Assembly: GCA_016946835.1 (NCBI GenBank)
Contig: JACVTC010000021.1
Span: forward strand, 1,327,001 to 1,391,000
Origin: Neocallimastix lanati (nom. inval.)
Lineage: Eukaryota > Neocallimastigomycota > Neocallimastigomycetes > Neocallimastigales > Neocallimastigaceae
Direction of reading: 5' to 3'
Length of the DNA stretch: 64,000 nt
The position numbers and the translations under genes are program-made. The notes below the pieces were generated by a model. The model saw nothing but the letters and a program-made list of their open reading frames with translations, ran no database searches and was not told the origin of the DNA. Positions within the stretch are counted from its first letter, which is position 1, and every line of letters begins with the position of its first letter. Below are positions 31,145 through 42,647 of the stretch, in pieces.

Positions 31145-31329
31145 GATATGTATATTGATTAGTGCTTGGTATAAAGTTCATACCAAGTCTAAATGTAGGA
31201 TTTTCATAATGTCTTGAAGGTATAAAATTCTTTGGTTTAACAATTAGTGTAGCGCATTTATTGATTCCAAAGGTCATTTCATTTTTTAATACTCCAATCA
31301 TGAGCAATATTCAAAAGGTTTTTTAAGTG

Positions 31330-32289
31330 AAGATTTTGTAGGAGCTAATAATACAATATCATCAGCAAATAATCCACCACAACACTTTTTCTTTTCAGTA
31401 ATCACACCATAACTTTTTTTTACATTTATCAAAAATATCATTTATAAATATATTGAATAAAATAGGTGAGAGAGGACACCCTTGGCGAACACCACGGTGT
31501 ATTGGAAATTCTTTTGAAAGTTTACCATTATAAAGTTTGCACGAGCTTTCGAGGTAAGGTATAGATTAGTAATGAATTGAAGGCATTTACCACGAATACC
31601 AAGATTATTTAGTTTAGTAAGTATATTGTAAATTGGAACTGAATCATAAGCTTTTTTTTAAGGTCAAGAAAGGCAAGAAAGGTAAATTTATCCTTAAATT
31701 TTCTTCTTTGACAAATTTCACGAATGGATACAAATAAACTAATACATTCTACTTTATTTCTAAAACCAAACTGTTCTGGTCTAATTATTCCATTAGAAAA
31801 AGCATAGTCCGATATTCTTTTAGTGACAATTTTTGATAGAATTTTTAAACCTACATTGATGAGTGAAATACCACGATAATTTATTACAATCTGAAAGATC
31901 CCCTTTTTTAGGAATAGAAACAATAGAAGCAGCAGAGTTCCATTCATTAGGAAAGTCACCATCCCAAATTTTATTAAAAAAGTAATAACAGACACTTTGC
32001 ACAATAGGAATAAGTAACCTCTTGATTAGAGTCATCCTGAGAAGAAGTTCTACTCTCAGAATTAAAAAAAAATGCTTTAAAAAATTCTGTAGGTATAACC
32101 ATCAGGACCAGGTGCTTTGTTATTTTTCATTGAAAGAACAGTTGAATGAATTTCTGACATGGAAATAGGTTGATTAATATCCCATGATTCCTGAGGAGTA
32201 GAAGAATTATTAAGTATTCTTTTCCAAATAATTTTCATTAAGACTGTGACCAGTGATATCAGAAGCAAGTTCTTCATAGTGTTCTGCAA
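31330..32289 (-). pseudogene. LINE I reverse transcriptase (broken)
   Basis: RT motifs appear in order across several frames: NKAPGPDGYTYRIF (about 32115), NYRGISLINVGLKILSKI and RPEQFGFR (within 32004-31609), a RGVRQGCPLSPILFN motif near 31500, and CCGGLFADDIVLLAP near 31380-31340. Catalytic FADD is conserved. At least four frame breaks separate the pieces. Confidence 0.9.
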
Positions 32290-32769
32290 AACGATTGAGT
32301 TGATCTTCTTGGGATACTAGAACATTACCTTCTTTATCTTTAATGTATACAGGTGATTGGGAAGGAGAGTAAGAAGGTTTAGAAGATTTTCTTAAGTCCA
32401 GACCAACCACGCTGGGCATCATTTTTTAAGAAACATTCGCCGATGGAATGAATCAAATTTTTAAATCTAATAATCCTAATATTTCTTTTAATACTAATGA
32501 TATAATCAGAAAGAACTCTATATTCTTTTGAGAGATCACAAAAAATTCTTGAAGATTAGACAAATCATTACTAAGTTTAAAATTTTTAATCCTTTTTATA
32601 AAATAAATGTTTTTCATATGATAATTTCTTAATATAAGCAGGACAATGGAACGCTGAACCCTGTAAATTTGTAGGAACTCTTGCTTGAATGTCATTGCCT
32701 ATTTTATTTGCTGTGTCAAGAAGTTTTTTAACCATAGTATTAGAGTCTAGATTATCATTATGTTTAAAT

Positions 32770-33980
32770 TCATCCAGTTAAACATGTGAATTTATTATGA
32801 GAGAAGATTGCTTCACGTTTATCCCTACAAATTCGATTAGACCATTTAATTTGTTTATCCCGAGGTGGAGTAACAAAACCATCAGGAGATATTTTTTTTA
32901 CAAGAAAGAATAAGTGGTAAATGGTCAGAGATGTCATTAAAAGAGTAGCATATACAGAAGCAATATTCAGATAATTTCTTAATTTATCGTTCACTACTAT
33001 AAAATCAATACAAGAATTCTTTCCACCATTAGACCAAGTAAATTGATGGCCAACCATATCCATAACAAACCATTGAGGGGAAATTCTAAAGAATAAGATC
33101 TTTGAGTTGTTGCTTAGTCATGTTGAAATCACCAACAATAGCCGAAGGGTTATTCTGATGGTTCTTGAGCCAATTTAGCAAAATCAGTTTCTGCTTTTTC
33201 TCTAGAGTCTTTGTGCTTTTCTGCTAGGGATGTAAATGTTCCCTAAAGAACATCTGACACCCCAAAAAGAGAATATATTTACTGAGAGTATATATCTATA
33301 TTCAAAATCATCATTAGTGAATTGACAGGAGGAGTGCACACCTATATAAAGGCCCCTCATACCAGGGATTTTTTTTGTCCGCACGTCTCAGTACTGTTCT
33401 ATAATGATTAAGGAATGGATATGAGTTAGGAAAAAGAGTTAAGGAATGAACTATTACCGACTTCTTGAAGACAAATACAAATAGGATTAAGGATTGAATT
33501 AAAATTGGTAAATCCGTCACCTTTTTTCAGAATTCCAACCATTTATGTTCCAGCTAATACAGAGGTTGAAATATTTAGTATTCGAGAAAGGGCTAGCATA
33601 CAGGAGGTTTTCAGAGATGGGGATTGAGGGTTCAGAATAATACCTGGTTCTATTATGATTAACATTGCTAAATGTGCGTATCCTTGAAGTAATCTTCCAT
33701 TTTATTCTTTTAACAGGTAAGTGCTTAGTAATCAAAATAAATAACCTTCAAATAATCCGTATAATTATTATAGTTAACTCTTAGGATGAAGTAGTTTTCC
33801 ATATTAATATAGTTTTTTTTTAAAGATTCCATGAACAACTTCATTACTATTTGATATCTTTTTGTTTAAAAATTCCCATAGTCTACTTTCAGTCCAAGAT
33901 TCAAGATCATGAATGAAAATTAAAACAAATTTATCATGGTCAGGACCATAATGTCGCAGACCTCTTCGTATAGTTGACAT
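32770..33980 (-). pseudogene. LINE I ORF start and AP-type endonuclease (broken)
   Basis: After the start at 33980 the frame breaks at an A-run near 33815. The endonuclease shows NLCISWNINGWNSEKR (about 33580-33520), a region with LYIGVHSSC and GNIYIPSRK (33384-33202), and HQFTWSNGGKNSCIDFIVVN (about 33050-32990), the usual N-terminal Asn, central Tyr/Ile-Tyr and C-terminal Thr-Trp/Asp landmarks of LINE endonucleases. It would nick the genomic target to prime reverse transcription. It is inactive here. Confidence 0.8.
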
Positions 33981-34683
33981 AATAAAATAAAAAAACTTAT
34001 CTATATTAATAAAAAGTAAATGTAATATAAAAATAAAAAAAAATAAAATTAGTAAAAAATTAAAAAATTAAAAAAAAATAAAAATTTATAGCTGTTATCT
34101 TCTCTTTCGTGTATATTGTTTGCTAAAACTTGTTTGTTTTTCTTTCTTTTTGTGTGGACTAGTTTTTAATTAATGATTTTCAATTATAAATTCCTGTTTT
34201 ATGTAAAAATTTCTGTAAAATAATCATATATAATATAAAATTTAAATGTTAATGAAATAATAGTTGTGAAAAACTATAAAAAGATTCTCATCCGTTAAAT
34301 AATGTCTCAGACACAAGCTTTGGAGTGAATCAATCTCCTACATTTCCATTTTACAATAGCTACATGAGAGTATAAATAATACTATAGAAAAAAACATATA
34401 CAAAAAAAAAAAAAATGCTAGAGTAAAAATACAATAGATTCATTACAATGATAATATGTAGAAACTACATGATATTATTAATTATACAACTCCAATGTTA
34501 CTACATATCAAGTTTAAGACATTATAGAACGTCAAGTTCACTTTCTACAGTCTTCCAGTATTCCAGATTTCTCTCTTCGTACTAGAAGCCACTTTAGAAA
34601 GGATAACCATCGATTATCATCAGAATCACAGAAAGCTGTAATTAGTACACCTGATATAGGTTAATCCTTTTCCATCAACCCTC

Positions 34684-34757
34684 CACGAGCTTTAGATGAA
34701 GTATATAAATTACATAGAAAATCAAAACATTTACCACGTACTCCATAACGATATAAA
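34684..34757 (-). mobile_element. LINE II RT fragment upstream of the LINE I insertion
   Basis: The minus strand reads YRYGVRGKCFDFL...SSKAR, the segment that precedes RGVRQGCP in this family, so it joins LINE II at 29697 once LINE I is removed. The first 14 bases (34684-34697) are the LINE I target duplicate. Confidence 0.8.
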
Positions 34758-35008
34758 AACATATAGATCATCGATGAAATTTAAAGAATTCCATCTAAAA
34801 GATGCAAGAGCATCGCATTTAAAAATCCAATGTTCAAAAGATTGTTTATCTTCGCCACAACAGGGGCAAGACTTGGGACAATCTTCTGAAACTCTACCCA
34901 TTCTAATAGCAATAGAAGTATTGTATTTATAACCACAGCGTAAACGTATAATCCACGAAAACCCTAAGTTGAATTGAGGATATTTTAATTATTGAAATAT
35001 AAATGTAA
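34758..35008 (-). mobile_element. LINE II chimeric 5' end: copy of its own C-terminal region
   Basis: About 230 bp here are nearly identical to 28424-28645 (C-terminal zinc-binding stretch with CPCCGEDKQSFEHW), in the same orientation, yet stand 5' of the RT fragment. The segment reaches almost to the 18-bp LINE II target duplicate at 35009, so it entered with LINE II and not separately. Confidence 0.8.
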
Positions 35009-35026
35009 AAGTACAGATCGAATAAA
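35009..35026. repeat. Target-site duplication of LINE II (right copy)
   Basis: Same 18 bases as 27636-27653; marks the upper end of the nested LINE block. Confidence 0.8.
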
Positions 35027-35750
35027 ATAAGATTAAATTTAAAATAAAAATAATAAAATAAAAAAAAAAAAAAGATAAAAAATATTTTATAGATCATTTA
35101 AAATTTTAATTCTTATTAATTTTAATTTTAATTTTATTTATATTTAATATTTATTTTATATATATTTATATTTATTTGATATAATTTTTATATTTATTTG
35201 ATATAATTTTTATATTTATTTTATATAATTTTTATATTTATTTTATATAATTTTTATATTTATTTTATATATTTTTATATTTATTTTATATATTTTTTAT
35301 TATTCATTTATGACATATTCACGAATTTTTTACTTTTAGTTATTTGTTTATTTTAATTTAATTTTTTTTTTTTTTTTTAACTTGAATATTTATCAAAAAT
35401 TATTTAATTTTAAAATAATATTTATAAATACTTAATAATATCTATTAATAAAAAGATTTCAAATAAAAGTATTATATTAATATATATATTAATAATAGTA
35501 ATATTGTGATTTATTTTAATGACTGCTTTATAAAATGTATATATAATTTTTCCAATATATATAAACAAAATCTTTATATATATTTACATATATTGTAAGA
35601 ATTTATTATTTATTTTTTTCTATTACTGATATAAATAAATAAAAAAAATTAAAAAAAAAAAAAAAAAAAAAAAAATTTCTATTATATATTTATAAATTCT
35701 TTAAAGTAGAATTTACTTATATATATATAATATATTTATATATTTATTTA

Positions 35751-35781
<31 letters not shown>

Positions 35782-35892
35782 ATATTTTATATAAATATAT
35801 ATATATATTTATACTTTTTTATGTACATATATATACATTTAGAGCAGATTTCAAAAACATGATATAGATATATTTATTTATATAATTTTTTT
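35027..35892. other. AT-rich intergenic region
   Basis: No gene. Contains a 20-28 bp impure tandem repeat (tatatttattttatataattttta) at about 35150-35300 and long A and T runs. The last bases are the 3' flank of the CBM18 gene. Confidence 0.6.
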
Positions 35893-38040
35893 TTAATAAC
35901 ATTTTCCGAAAGCGGATTGACAACCTTTACCACAATAAGATGAAGATTTACCACAGTAACCATATTTACTACAACATGTTCCCTTTTCACAGACATAGAT
36001 ACCATCAGAGCGTTCACCACAATGATCATCAGAATAAATAGTTGGTTTAGATTTTCTTGTAGAAGTAGTTTTCTTAGTAGACTTCTTAGTGGTTTTGGTG
36101 GTTTTAGTGGTTTTAGTGGTAGTCTTCTTTGTAGTTCTTGTAGTTCTTGTAGTAGTAGTTTTAGTTCTAGTAGTAGTAGTAGTGGTTTCTATGTTACTAT
36201 TATCTTCAACCTTAAATAAATATTCTCCTTTGTTTTCTAAATTCCAAATTAATTTAGAAGTAGAATTAACCTTATTACATCTGTAGACACGTGGATTTGT
36301 AGAATAATAGACACAGAATGCTTCACCACTTCTATTGGTTAATGGGGTATTATCCATATTATAAATTTCAATTACTTTCTTTGAACTATTGTACTTAAAT
36401 TTGTTGTTGACTTTTTTACAATCAACAATATTAAGATAATTATAACTACTTTCTTCCTTTTCATCACTAACATTTAAACAATAGCCAGATAGTTGACCTA
36501 CTTTACCATTTTCACCTTTAGATAATTTTACAATGGATGGACTATTAGTAGATGAGACTAACCAAGTATAGTATGGGGTATCACCTATACTGAATTTAGT
36601 ATTAGCAGAAAGACGAGAGGTACCTAAATAATACTTTTCAGAAACAGTTCCCTTAAAAGTATAAGCATAATATATTTCGGTTTTTAAAGTGGGAGATGGT
36701 TTTAATGATTTTGTGGTAGTAGTAGTAGTGGTGGTAGTAGTAGTAGTTTCTTGAACTGGCTCTTCAATAGTAGTGGTTTCTTTAGCTGGTTCTTCAGTAA
36801 CAGTAGTGGTTTCTTGAATTGGTTCTTCAGTACTTGTGGTTTCAATGATAACTGGTTCTTCAGTACTGGTGGTTTCCTTAGCTGGTTCTTCAGCATCGGT
36901 AGTGGTTTCTTGAATTGGTTCTTCAGTACTTGTGGTTTCAATGATAACTGGTTCTTCAGTACTGGTGGTTTCCTTAGCTGGTTCTTCAGCATCGGTAGTT
37001 GTTTCTTGAATTGGTTCTTCAGTACTTGTGGTTTCAATGATAACTGGTTCTTCAGTACTGGTGGTTTCCTTAGCTGGTTCTTCAGCATCGGTAGTTGTTT
37101 CTTGAACTGATTCTTCAGTACTGGTGGTTTCAATGATAACTGGTTCTTCAGTACTGGTGGTTTCCTTAGCTGGTTCTTCTGTAGTAGTGGTTTCTTTTAC
37201 TGGTTCTTCAGTAAGAGTAGTGGTTTCTTGAACTGGCTCTTCAATACTAGTAGATTCAACGATAATTGGAACTTCAGTAGTAGTAGTTTCAACATCTGGA
37301 ACTTCAGTAATAATAGTAGTAGTGGTGGTAGTTGGGGTAGTAGTGGTGGTAGTTGGGGTAGTAGTGGTGGTGGTTGTAGTAGTGGTGGTAGTAGTAGTGG
37401 TGGTAGTTGTGGTGGTAGTTCTTCTTCTAGTAGTTGTAGTAGTGGTGGTAGTTCTTCTAGTAGTAGTAGGTTTTGGTGGATTAGCAAGATTCTTACATTC
37501 TGCACTATCTAAATAATCAATACGACTTTGATAATCTCTAAAATATCCATATCCTTGTTCTCTTCTAATTCTAATGTAATCATTTTGGAGTTGACGATCA
37601 GCGGCAGCACAAGAAGGTCTTTTACAAGTTTCTCTTAAACGAATATCATATTGAGAAACAGAAGTACGATGAGTAATTGATAATGGACAATATTCACCTC
37701 TTTCATCCTTAGCACAAACTTCTTTAACTTCAGCTCCTAACGTTTTGATACTATTTATATTAATTAGATCTCTTAAATCAGTATTGTCTTTAATTAAGTA
37801 ACAATTTTGAAGAACACTATATGGATCTTTAGTAAATTCTCTACATTTTGAAGAAGTCATTCTAGCACAGTAAGAATCAAGTTGGCTATCTGATTCAATA
37901 CCACGAAAACTTATATTACAACTACTATAATTATTAATCTCATCAATACATTTTTCAAGTCTTTGTATAATTTCTTCTTGATTTAAAGCAAGTACAGAAG
38001 TTAAACTTGCTAAAGCTAAAACTTGTTTAATAAATCTCAT
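35893..38040 (-). CDS. Secreted Thr-rich protein with C-terminal CBM18 chitin-binding module, 715 aa
   Basis: Single-exon gene. Residues 1-19 are a signal peptide (MRFIKQVLALASLTSVLA). Residues ~25-185 hold about ten cysteines (a secreted Cys-rich domain I cannot name). Residues ~188-445 are Thr-rich, first poly-Thr, then Glu/Pro/Thr repeats with a 32-residue unit present about four times; such stretches are normally O-glycosylated stalks. Residues ~455-612 form a compact domain with four Cys and Tyr/Asn-rich blocks (SGYCLNVSDE, VDCKK, FCVYYS, YRCNK, IWNLE), resembling a ricin-type beta-trefoil, but this is a guess. A Thr/Lys/Arg linker (~614-668) leads to a CBM18 (hevein-like) module, ~673-715, with eight Cys in the pattern CG..C..CCSKYGYCG..YCG.GC..C. 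It probably binds chitin or N-acetylglucosamine polymers in or near the cell wall. Confidence 0.9.
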   Translation of the reverse strand: MRFIKQVLALASLTSVLALNQEEIIQRLEKCIDEINNYSSCNISFRGIESDSQLDSYCARMTSSKCREFTKDPYSVLQNCYLIKDNTDLRDLININSIKTLGAEVKEVCAKDERGEYCPLSITHRTSVSQYDIRLRETCKRPSCAAADRQLQNDYIRIRREQGYGYFRDYQSRIDYLDSAECKNLANPPKPTTTRRTTTTTTTTRRRTTTTTTTTTTTTTTTTTTTTTPTTTTTTPTTTTTTIITEVPDVETTTTEVPIIVESTSIEEPVQETTTLTEEPVKETTTTEEPAKETTSTEEPVIIETTSTEESVQETTTDAEEPAKETTSTEEPVIIETTSTEEPIQETTTDAEEPAKETTSTEEPVIIETTSTEEPIQETTTDAEEPAKETTSTEEPVIIETTSTEEPIQETTTVTEEPAKETTTIEEPVQETTTTTTTTTTTTKSLKPSPTLKTEIYYAYTFKGTVSEKYYLGTSRLSANTKFSIGDTPYYTWLVSSTNSPSIVKLSKGENGKVGQLSGYCLNVSDEKEESSYNYLNIVDCKKVNNKFKYNSSKKVIEIYNMDNTPLTNRSGEAFCVYYSTNPRVYRCNKVNSTSKLIWNLENKGEYLFKVEDNSNIETTTTTTRTKTTTTRTTRTTKKTTTKTTKTTKTTKKSTKKTTSTRKSKPTIYSDDHCGERSDGIYVCEKGTCCSKYGYCGKSSSYCGKGCQSAFGKCY
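36750..37190 (-). repeat. 96-bp coding repeat in the CBM18 gene
   Basis: actggttcttcagtactgg recurs at a 96-bp spacing (36851, 36947 and so on), about four copies, encoding 32-residue Glu/Pro/Thr units built on three EEP(x)ETT sub-units. High identity between units points to recent expansion. Confidence 0.9.
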
Positions 38041-38266
38041 TTTTATTTACTTATTTATTTATTTATTTATTTATTTGTTTATTTAATTTAATTCAAATTT
38101 TAAAATTTATATTTTCTAAATTTTTATATTGTTAAGATATTTACTTTAAAAAAAAAATAATATATATAAAATAAAAATAATCCTTTGTTTTTTAATATAA
38201 TTTAATTTATATATATTTATTATTTTTAAACGTATATCTATATCTATTTTTAATTTTTTATTTTTG

Positions 38267-38299
<33 letters not shown>

Positions 38300-39520
38300 A
38301 AAGGTATCTTTTTCATTTATATTTATATTTAAAAAAAATTTTTTTTTCTGTGTCCTAACATTATTAAATTTATATATATATTTATATTTATTTATATTTA
38401 TTAATATATATTTATATATATTTATATATATATATATTTATATGTATATTTATGTATATATTTATTAATATGTATTTATATATATTTATATATATTTATA
38501 TGTATATTTATGTATATATTTATTTATATATATTTATATATATTTATATATATTTATGTATATATTTATTTATATTTATATAGAGTTTGTTCATTTATTG
38601 TAATGTATTTTACTTTTTTTACACAAAATTAATCATTCATTTTTAATTATTAAATTTTTAATTTTCATATTCCATATTAAAAAAAACCTTAAAAAAAAAA
38701 AAAATATAATATATATATATAAATATATATACATAAATATATATAAAGAAAATCTTATATTTTCCTTTTTTTTTTTTTAATTAAAATAGAATTTATAATT
38801 TATTATTAGAATTTATAATTTATTATTAGAATTATTATAATTTTTTTTTTGGTTTCTTAATATTTATATTGTGAAGGTTTCAACTTTTTCATTAGATATT
38901 GATGAATATTATTAAAATTTATGAATAATCATTCCTGATTTTATTAATTGATTTATTTTTAATTAATTATATATTGAACTATTTAAAAGTATTTAGAAGT
39001 ATTTAAAATAATTAGAAGTATTCTTCTTTTATGAATATAATTTATGAATATAATTTATGAATATATGGTTGATTAAAGAAAGACATTCTAAAAGTAATAC
39101 TTTGCATTCAAAGATATTCTGAAGTTATCTTTTCTAAGAAAGTAGAAAAGACTTTAGAAAGGATTTCATTTAAAAATCATGAATAAATGAATACTAATTA
39201 ATATGAAACCTTTTTTTTTAAAAAAAAAATAATCATCATAATCACAAAAATAATAATCAAAAATTTTATTATTTTTAATAATAAATAAACTTTTTTAATT
39301 TAATTTAAAAAATTTTAAAATAATTAAAAAAAATTAAACCAAAATTAATTTGATTCAATTTAAAACATTTGTACTACCTAAAAACAAAAAAATTTAAAAT
39401 AAAATATAAATTAAAATTTGGAGTAAAAAATAAAAATTAAATATTAAATTAAATATTAAATTAAATATTAAATTAAATATTAAATTAAATATTAAATTAA
39501 ATATTAAATTAAATTAAATT
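38041..39520. other. AT-rich intergenic region with (TATATTTA)n
   Basis: No gene. TATATTTA-type repeats at about 38365-38580, A/T runs, and a doublet of aatttataatttattattag near 38790-38830. An attaaattaaat tandem tract lies at about 39430-39515. The first ~100 bases are the 5' flank of the CBM18 gene. Confidence 0.6.
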
Positions 39521-39521
39521 A

Positions 39522-39730
39522 GAATGAAAGAAAGAATGAAAAGAATGAAAGAAAGAATGAAAAGAATGAAAAGAATGAAAAGAATGAAAAGAATGAAAGA
39601 AAGAATGAAAAGAATGAAAGAAAGAATGAAAAGAATGAAAAGAATGAAAGAATGAAAGAATGAAAGAATGAAAAGAATGAAAAGAATGAAAAGAATGAAA
39701 GAAAGAATGAAAAGAATGAAAAGAATGAAA
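39522..39730. repeat. GAATGAAA-type purine minisatellite
   Basis: About 200 bp built from gaatgaaaa and gaatgaaagaaa units, with no pyrimidine on the plus strand except one T per unit. It is non-coding. Confidence 0.9.
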
Positions 39731-42640
39731 TTTATTATAATTATATATTTAAATTTTTTAAAAAAAAAATTAAAATTTTATATATACATTAAATAATATG
39801 AAATGTACTAAATTCATGAATTGATATATAATACTCATTTTACAAATTATTACAATTAAAAAATAAAATTTTGAACATTAATCTTCTTTCTTTAATGTTA
39901 AAATTTTATTTAGGCATAACTTCTTTCTTATGACGAAAGACATAGCGAAGAAGTAAGTTTATTTTATTTTCAATTAAAATATTATCAACTTAAATAAATT
40001 TTTTTTTCTATTATTATATAATATTATTGTTTTCAGACTTAGAGAGATAAACACAAAGAAATGGTTAAAATACTTGTATGTTGTTTATATTATAAATGAA
40101 AAGCAAATATATAAAGTATTATAAAATACATTTAGATATAGAAATTAGATATACATATTAAAAATGGATAAAAAATATTAGTAAATAAAAATTAAATGTA
40201 ATTCAATGAAAATTAAAAAAAAAAAAAAATATTTATTGTTCTTCTATTATTCTATTATGTTATTCTATTATTTATTATTCAATTATTTATTATTTATTAT
40301 TTATTATTTATTATTTATTATTTATTATTTATTATTTATTATTTATTATTTATTATTTAATTATTTATTTATTATTTATTATTTATTATTTATTATTTAT
40401 TATTTATTATTTATTATTTATTATTTATTATTTATTATTTATTATTTATTATTTATTATTTATTATTTATTATTTATTATTTATTATTTATTAATAAATA
40501 TTCTTTTTATTATTTATTATTTATTATTTATTATTTATTATTTATTATTTATTATTTATTATTTATTATTTATTATTTATTATTTATTATTTATTTATTT
40601 ATTATTTATTAATAAATATTCTTTTTATTATTTATTATTTATTATTTATTATTTATTAATAAATACTCTTTATTATTTATTTATTTATTTAATATATAAA
40701 TCTATTTTTATTATTAATTGATAACAAGATAATATATTTATTAATATTATAATGTTATACTAAAGTTGTAGTTAAATTCTAACTTCAAAGAAAGAATTTT
40801 ATTTTACAACTTATAATAATAAAAATTATAAAGAAAGTTTATTAATTTTACACGAAATTTATTTTATAAATAATTACACAAAAATTTATTTATTATTCAA
40901 AGAAGTTTTAATTTCATTGATCTAACTTAACAATATTGATTATTTAAAATTTAATTTATGAATAGCACTTCATTATTTTTTGACTAATTATTTCTTCTCC
41001 TCATATAAAAGTCCCCTTTCTTAAATGTTTATTTTCACTTTTTCTTTTTTCTTTTTTATGAATTATTATTCTTTTTAATAGAGTTCCTAACTTAATTTAG
41101 CATATTTTTAATAAGAACTTTAAAGAATATGAAAATATAATTGAATATTAATTTTATAATACATTAATTTGATACATTTGTATTCATTTTCTTGGGTTAC
41201 GTTACCTTTTTTCATATAATTCACTTTAAATCCTGAAAATTCTCATCAATAATTAAAGTGTATAAATATTAATAATTAAAGTTTATAACCATCAACAAAG
41301 AAATTTATAAATTAATTCAGATAAAATTTAAAACAAATAAAAATTAAAAATAAAAATAAAGGGATATATATTTTTATATATTTTATATTATATTATTTTA
41401 TATTATTTTATATATTTTATATATTTTATATATTTTATATATTTTATATATTTATTATATTAAAGTATTTAATATATTTTATATATTTTATATTTTTTAT
41501 ATATTTTAGTGTTTACTAATAAAATTTATTAATATAAGATTTCAGTCTATACATATACAAATATATATAAACATATTAATAATATTAATATTATTAATAA
41601 TATATAAAATAAAATTATTATTTAATTCATACTTTACCACTTTCAAAAAAAAAAAAAATTTTTTTTATTAAGAAATATTGAAATTATTAATATCGATTAT
41701 ATTAATTATATAATTATATAATTATATTATAATTTAATTAAAACAAAAAATCCATTAATAGATGTTTAAAATAAGATAATTGGAGAAATTTTTTAAAATT
41801 ATAAAAAATAATTTTTTTTTTTTTTTTTGGAATTAAAAATTTATAATCACAAAATTATATATAATTATGTACTTTTGGACTAATGTTACGTTTCACATTA
41901 ATTAGCCATAATCATTTATACCATATTGAATACATATTGAATACATATTGAATACATATTGAATACATATTGACATATTATATATTATTTGAATAAAAAT
42001 ATATAAATTAATTTTTATAATTAAATTTATTAATTAATCATTCAAACAGTTTGAAATGAAAGGACTGAATATAAAAAAAAAAAAAAAAAAAACTATATAT
42101 ACATATGTATATATATTTTTTATTTTTCTTTCTTTTAATTCTTTTATGCTTTAATTCTATTTAATAATTAATTTATTATAATATATATTTAGGAAATGTT
42201 TATTTAGCATTTTGAATTTTATTTATTAACTAAATAATTTATTAATACTATAATTTATTTAATATATATATTTTAATATTTAAAAAAAAAAAAAAAAAAA
42301 AAATTTCTATTAAATTCATATGTATTATTAAACAAAAATATAAAAAATAATAAAAATAAAAAATAATAAAAATAAAAAATAATAAAAATAAAAAATAATA
42401 AAAATAAAAAATAATAAAAATAAAAAATAATAAAAATAAATAATAAATAATAATAATAAATAATAAATAATAAATAATAAATAATAATAATAAATAATAA
42501 TAATAAATAATAATAATAAATAATAAATAATAAAAAATAATAAAAATAAAAAATAATAAAAATAAAAAATAATAAAAATAAAAAATAATAAAAATAAAAA
42601 ATAATAAAAATAAATAATAAATAATAATAATAAATAATAA
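39731..42640. repeat. Simple-sequence intergenic DNA
   Basis: No gene. (TTATTTA)n at about 40255-40670 with two ttaataaatattcttttta interruptions; a 12-bp attgaatacat repeat at about 41922-41970; (TAATAAAAATAAAAAA)n and (TAATAAA)n at about 42335-42640, which occur as two similar blocks. Open frames across these tracts are artefacts of the repeat period. Confidence 0.8.
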
Positions 42641-42647
42641 ACTAAAA

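Larger units (their letters stand above)
29698..34683 (-). mobile_element. LINE I, near full-length, frame-broken non-LTR retrotransposon
   Basis: About 4.99 kb between two 14-bp target duplicates, with an A tail (T-run 29697-29731) at its 3' end. On the minus strand: a 5' region without clear coding sequence (34683-33990), an ORF start at 33980 (MSTIRRGLRHYGPDHDK), an apurinic endonuclease domain (about 33735-32770), RT (about 32289-31330), thumb and C-terminal zinc stretch (31144-30380), then a 3' region to 29732. Domain order APE-RT-zinc knuckle is that of autonomous LINEs. Many frameshifts and stops make it inactive. Confidence 0.9.

Noticed and set aside
36022-37516. Ser/Gly/Val-rich plus-strand open frames opposite the CBM18 gene
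   Set aside because: Shadows of the Thr codon repeats; no signal peptide or domain.
39910-39955. Inverted repeat acttctt...aagaagt as a possible RNA hairpin gene
   Set aside because: Arms are short with a long imperfect loop, and there is no other copy or transcript signal in the window.
40206-40721. 171-codon open frame rich in Leu/Ile/Tyr
   Set aside because: Product of the (TTATTTA)n tract, whose repeats keep several frames open.
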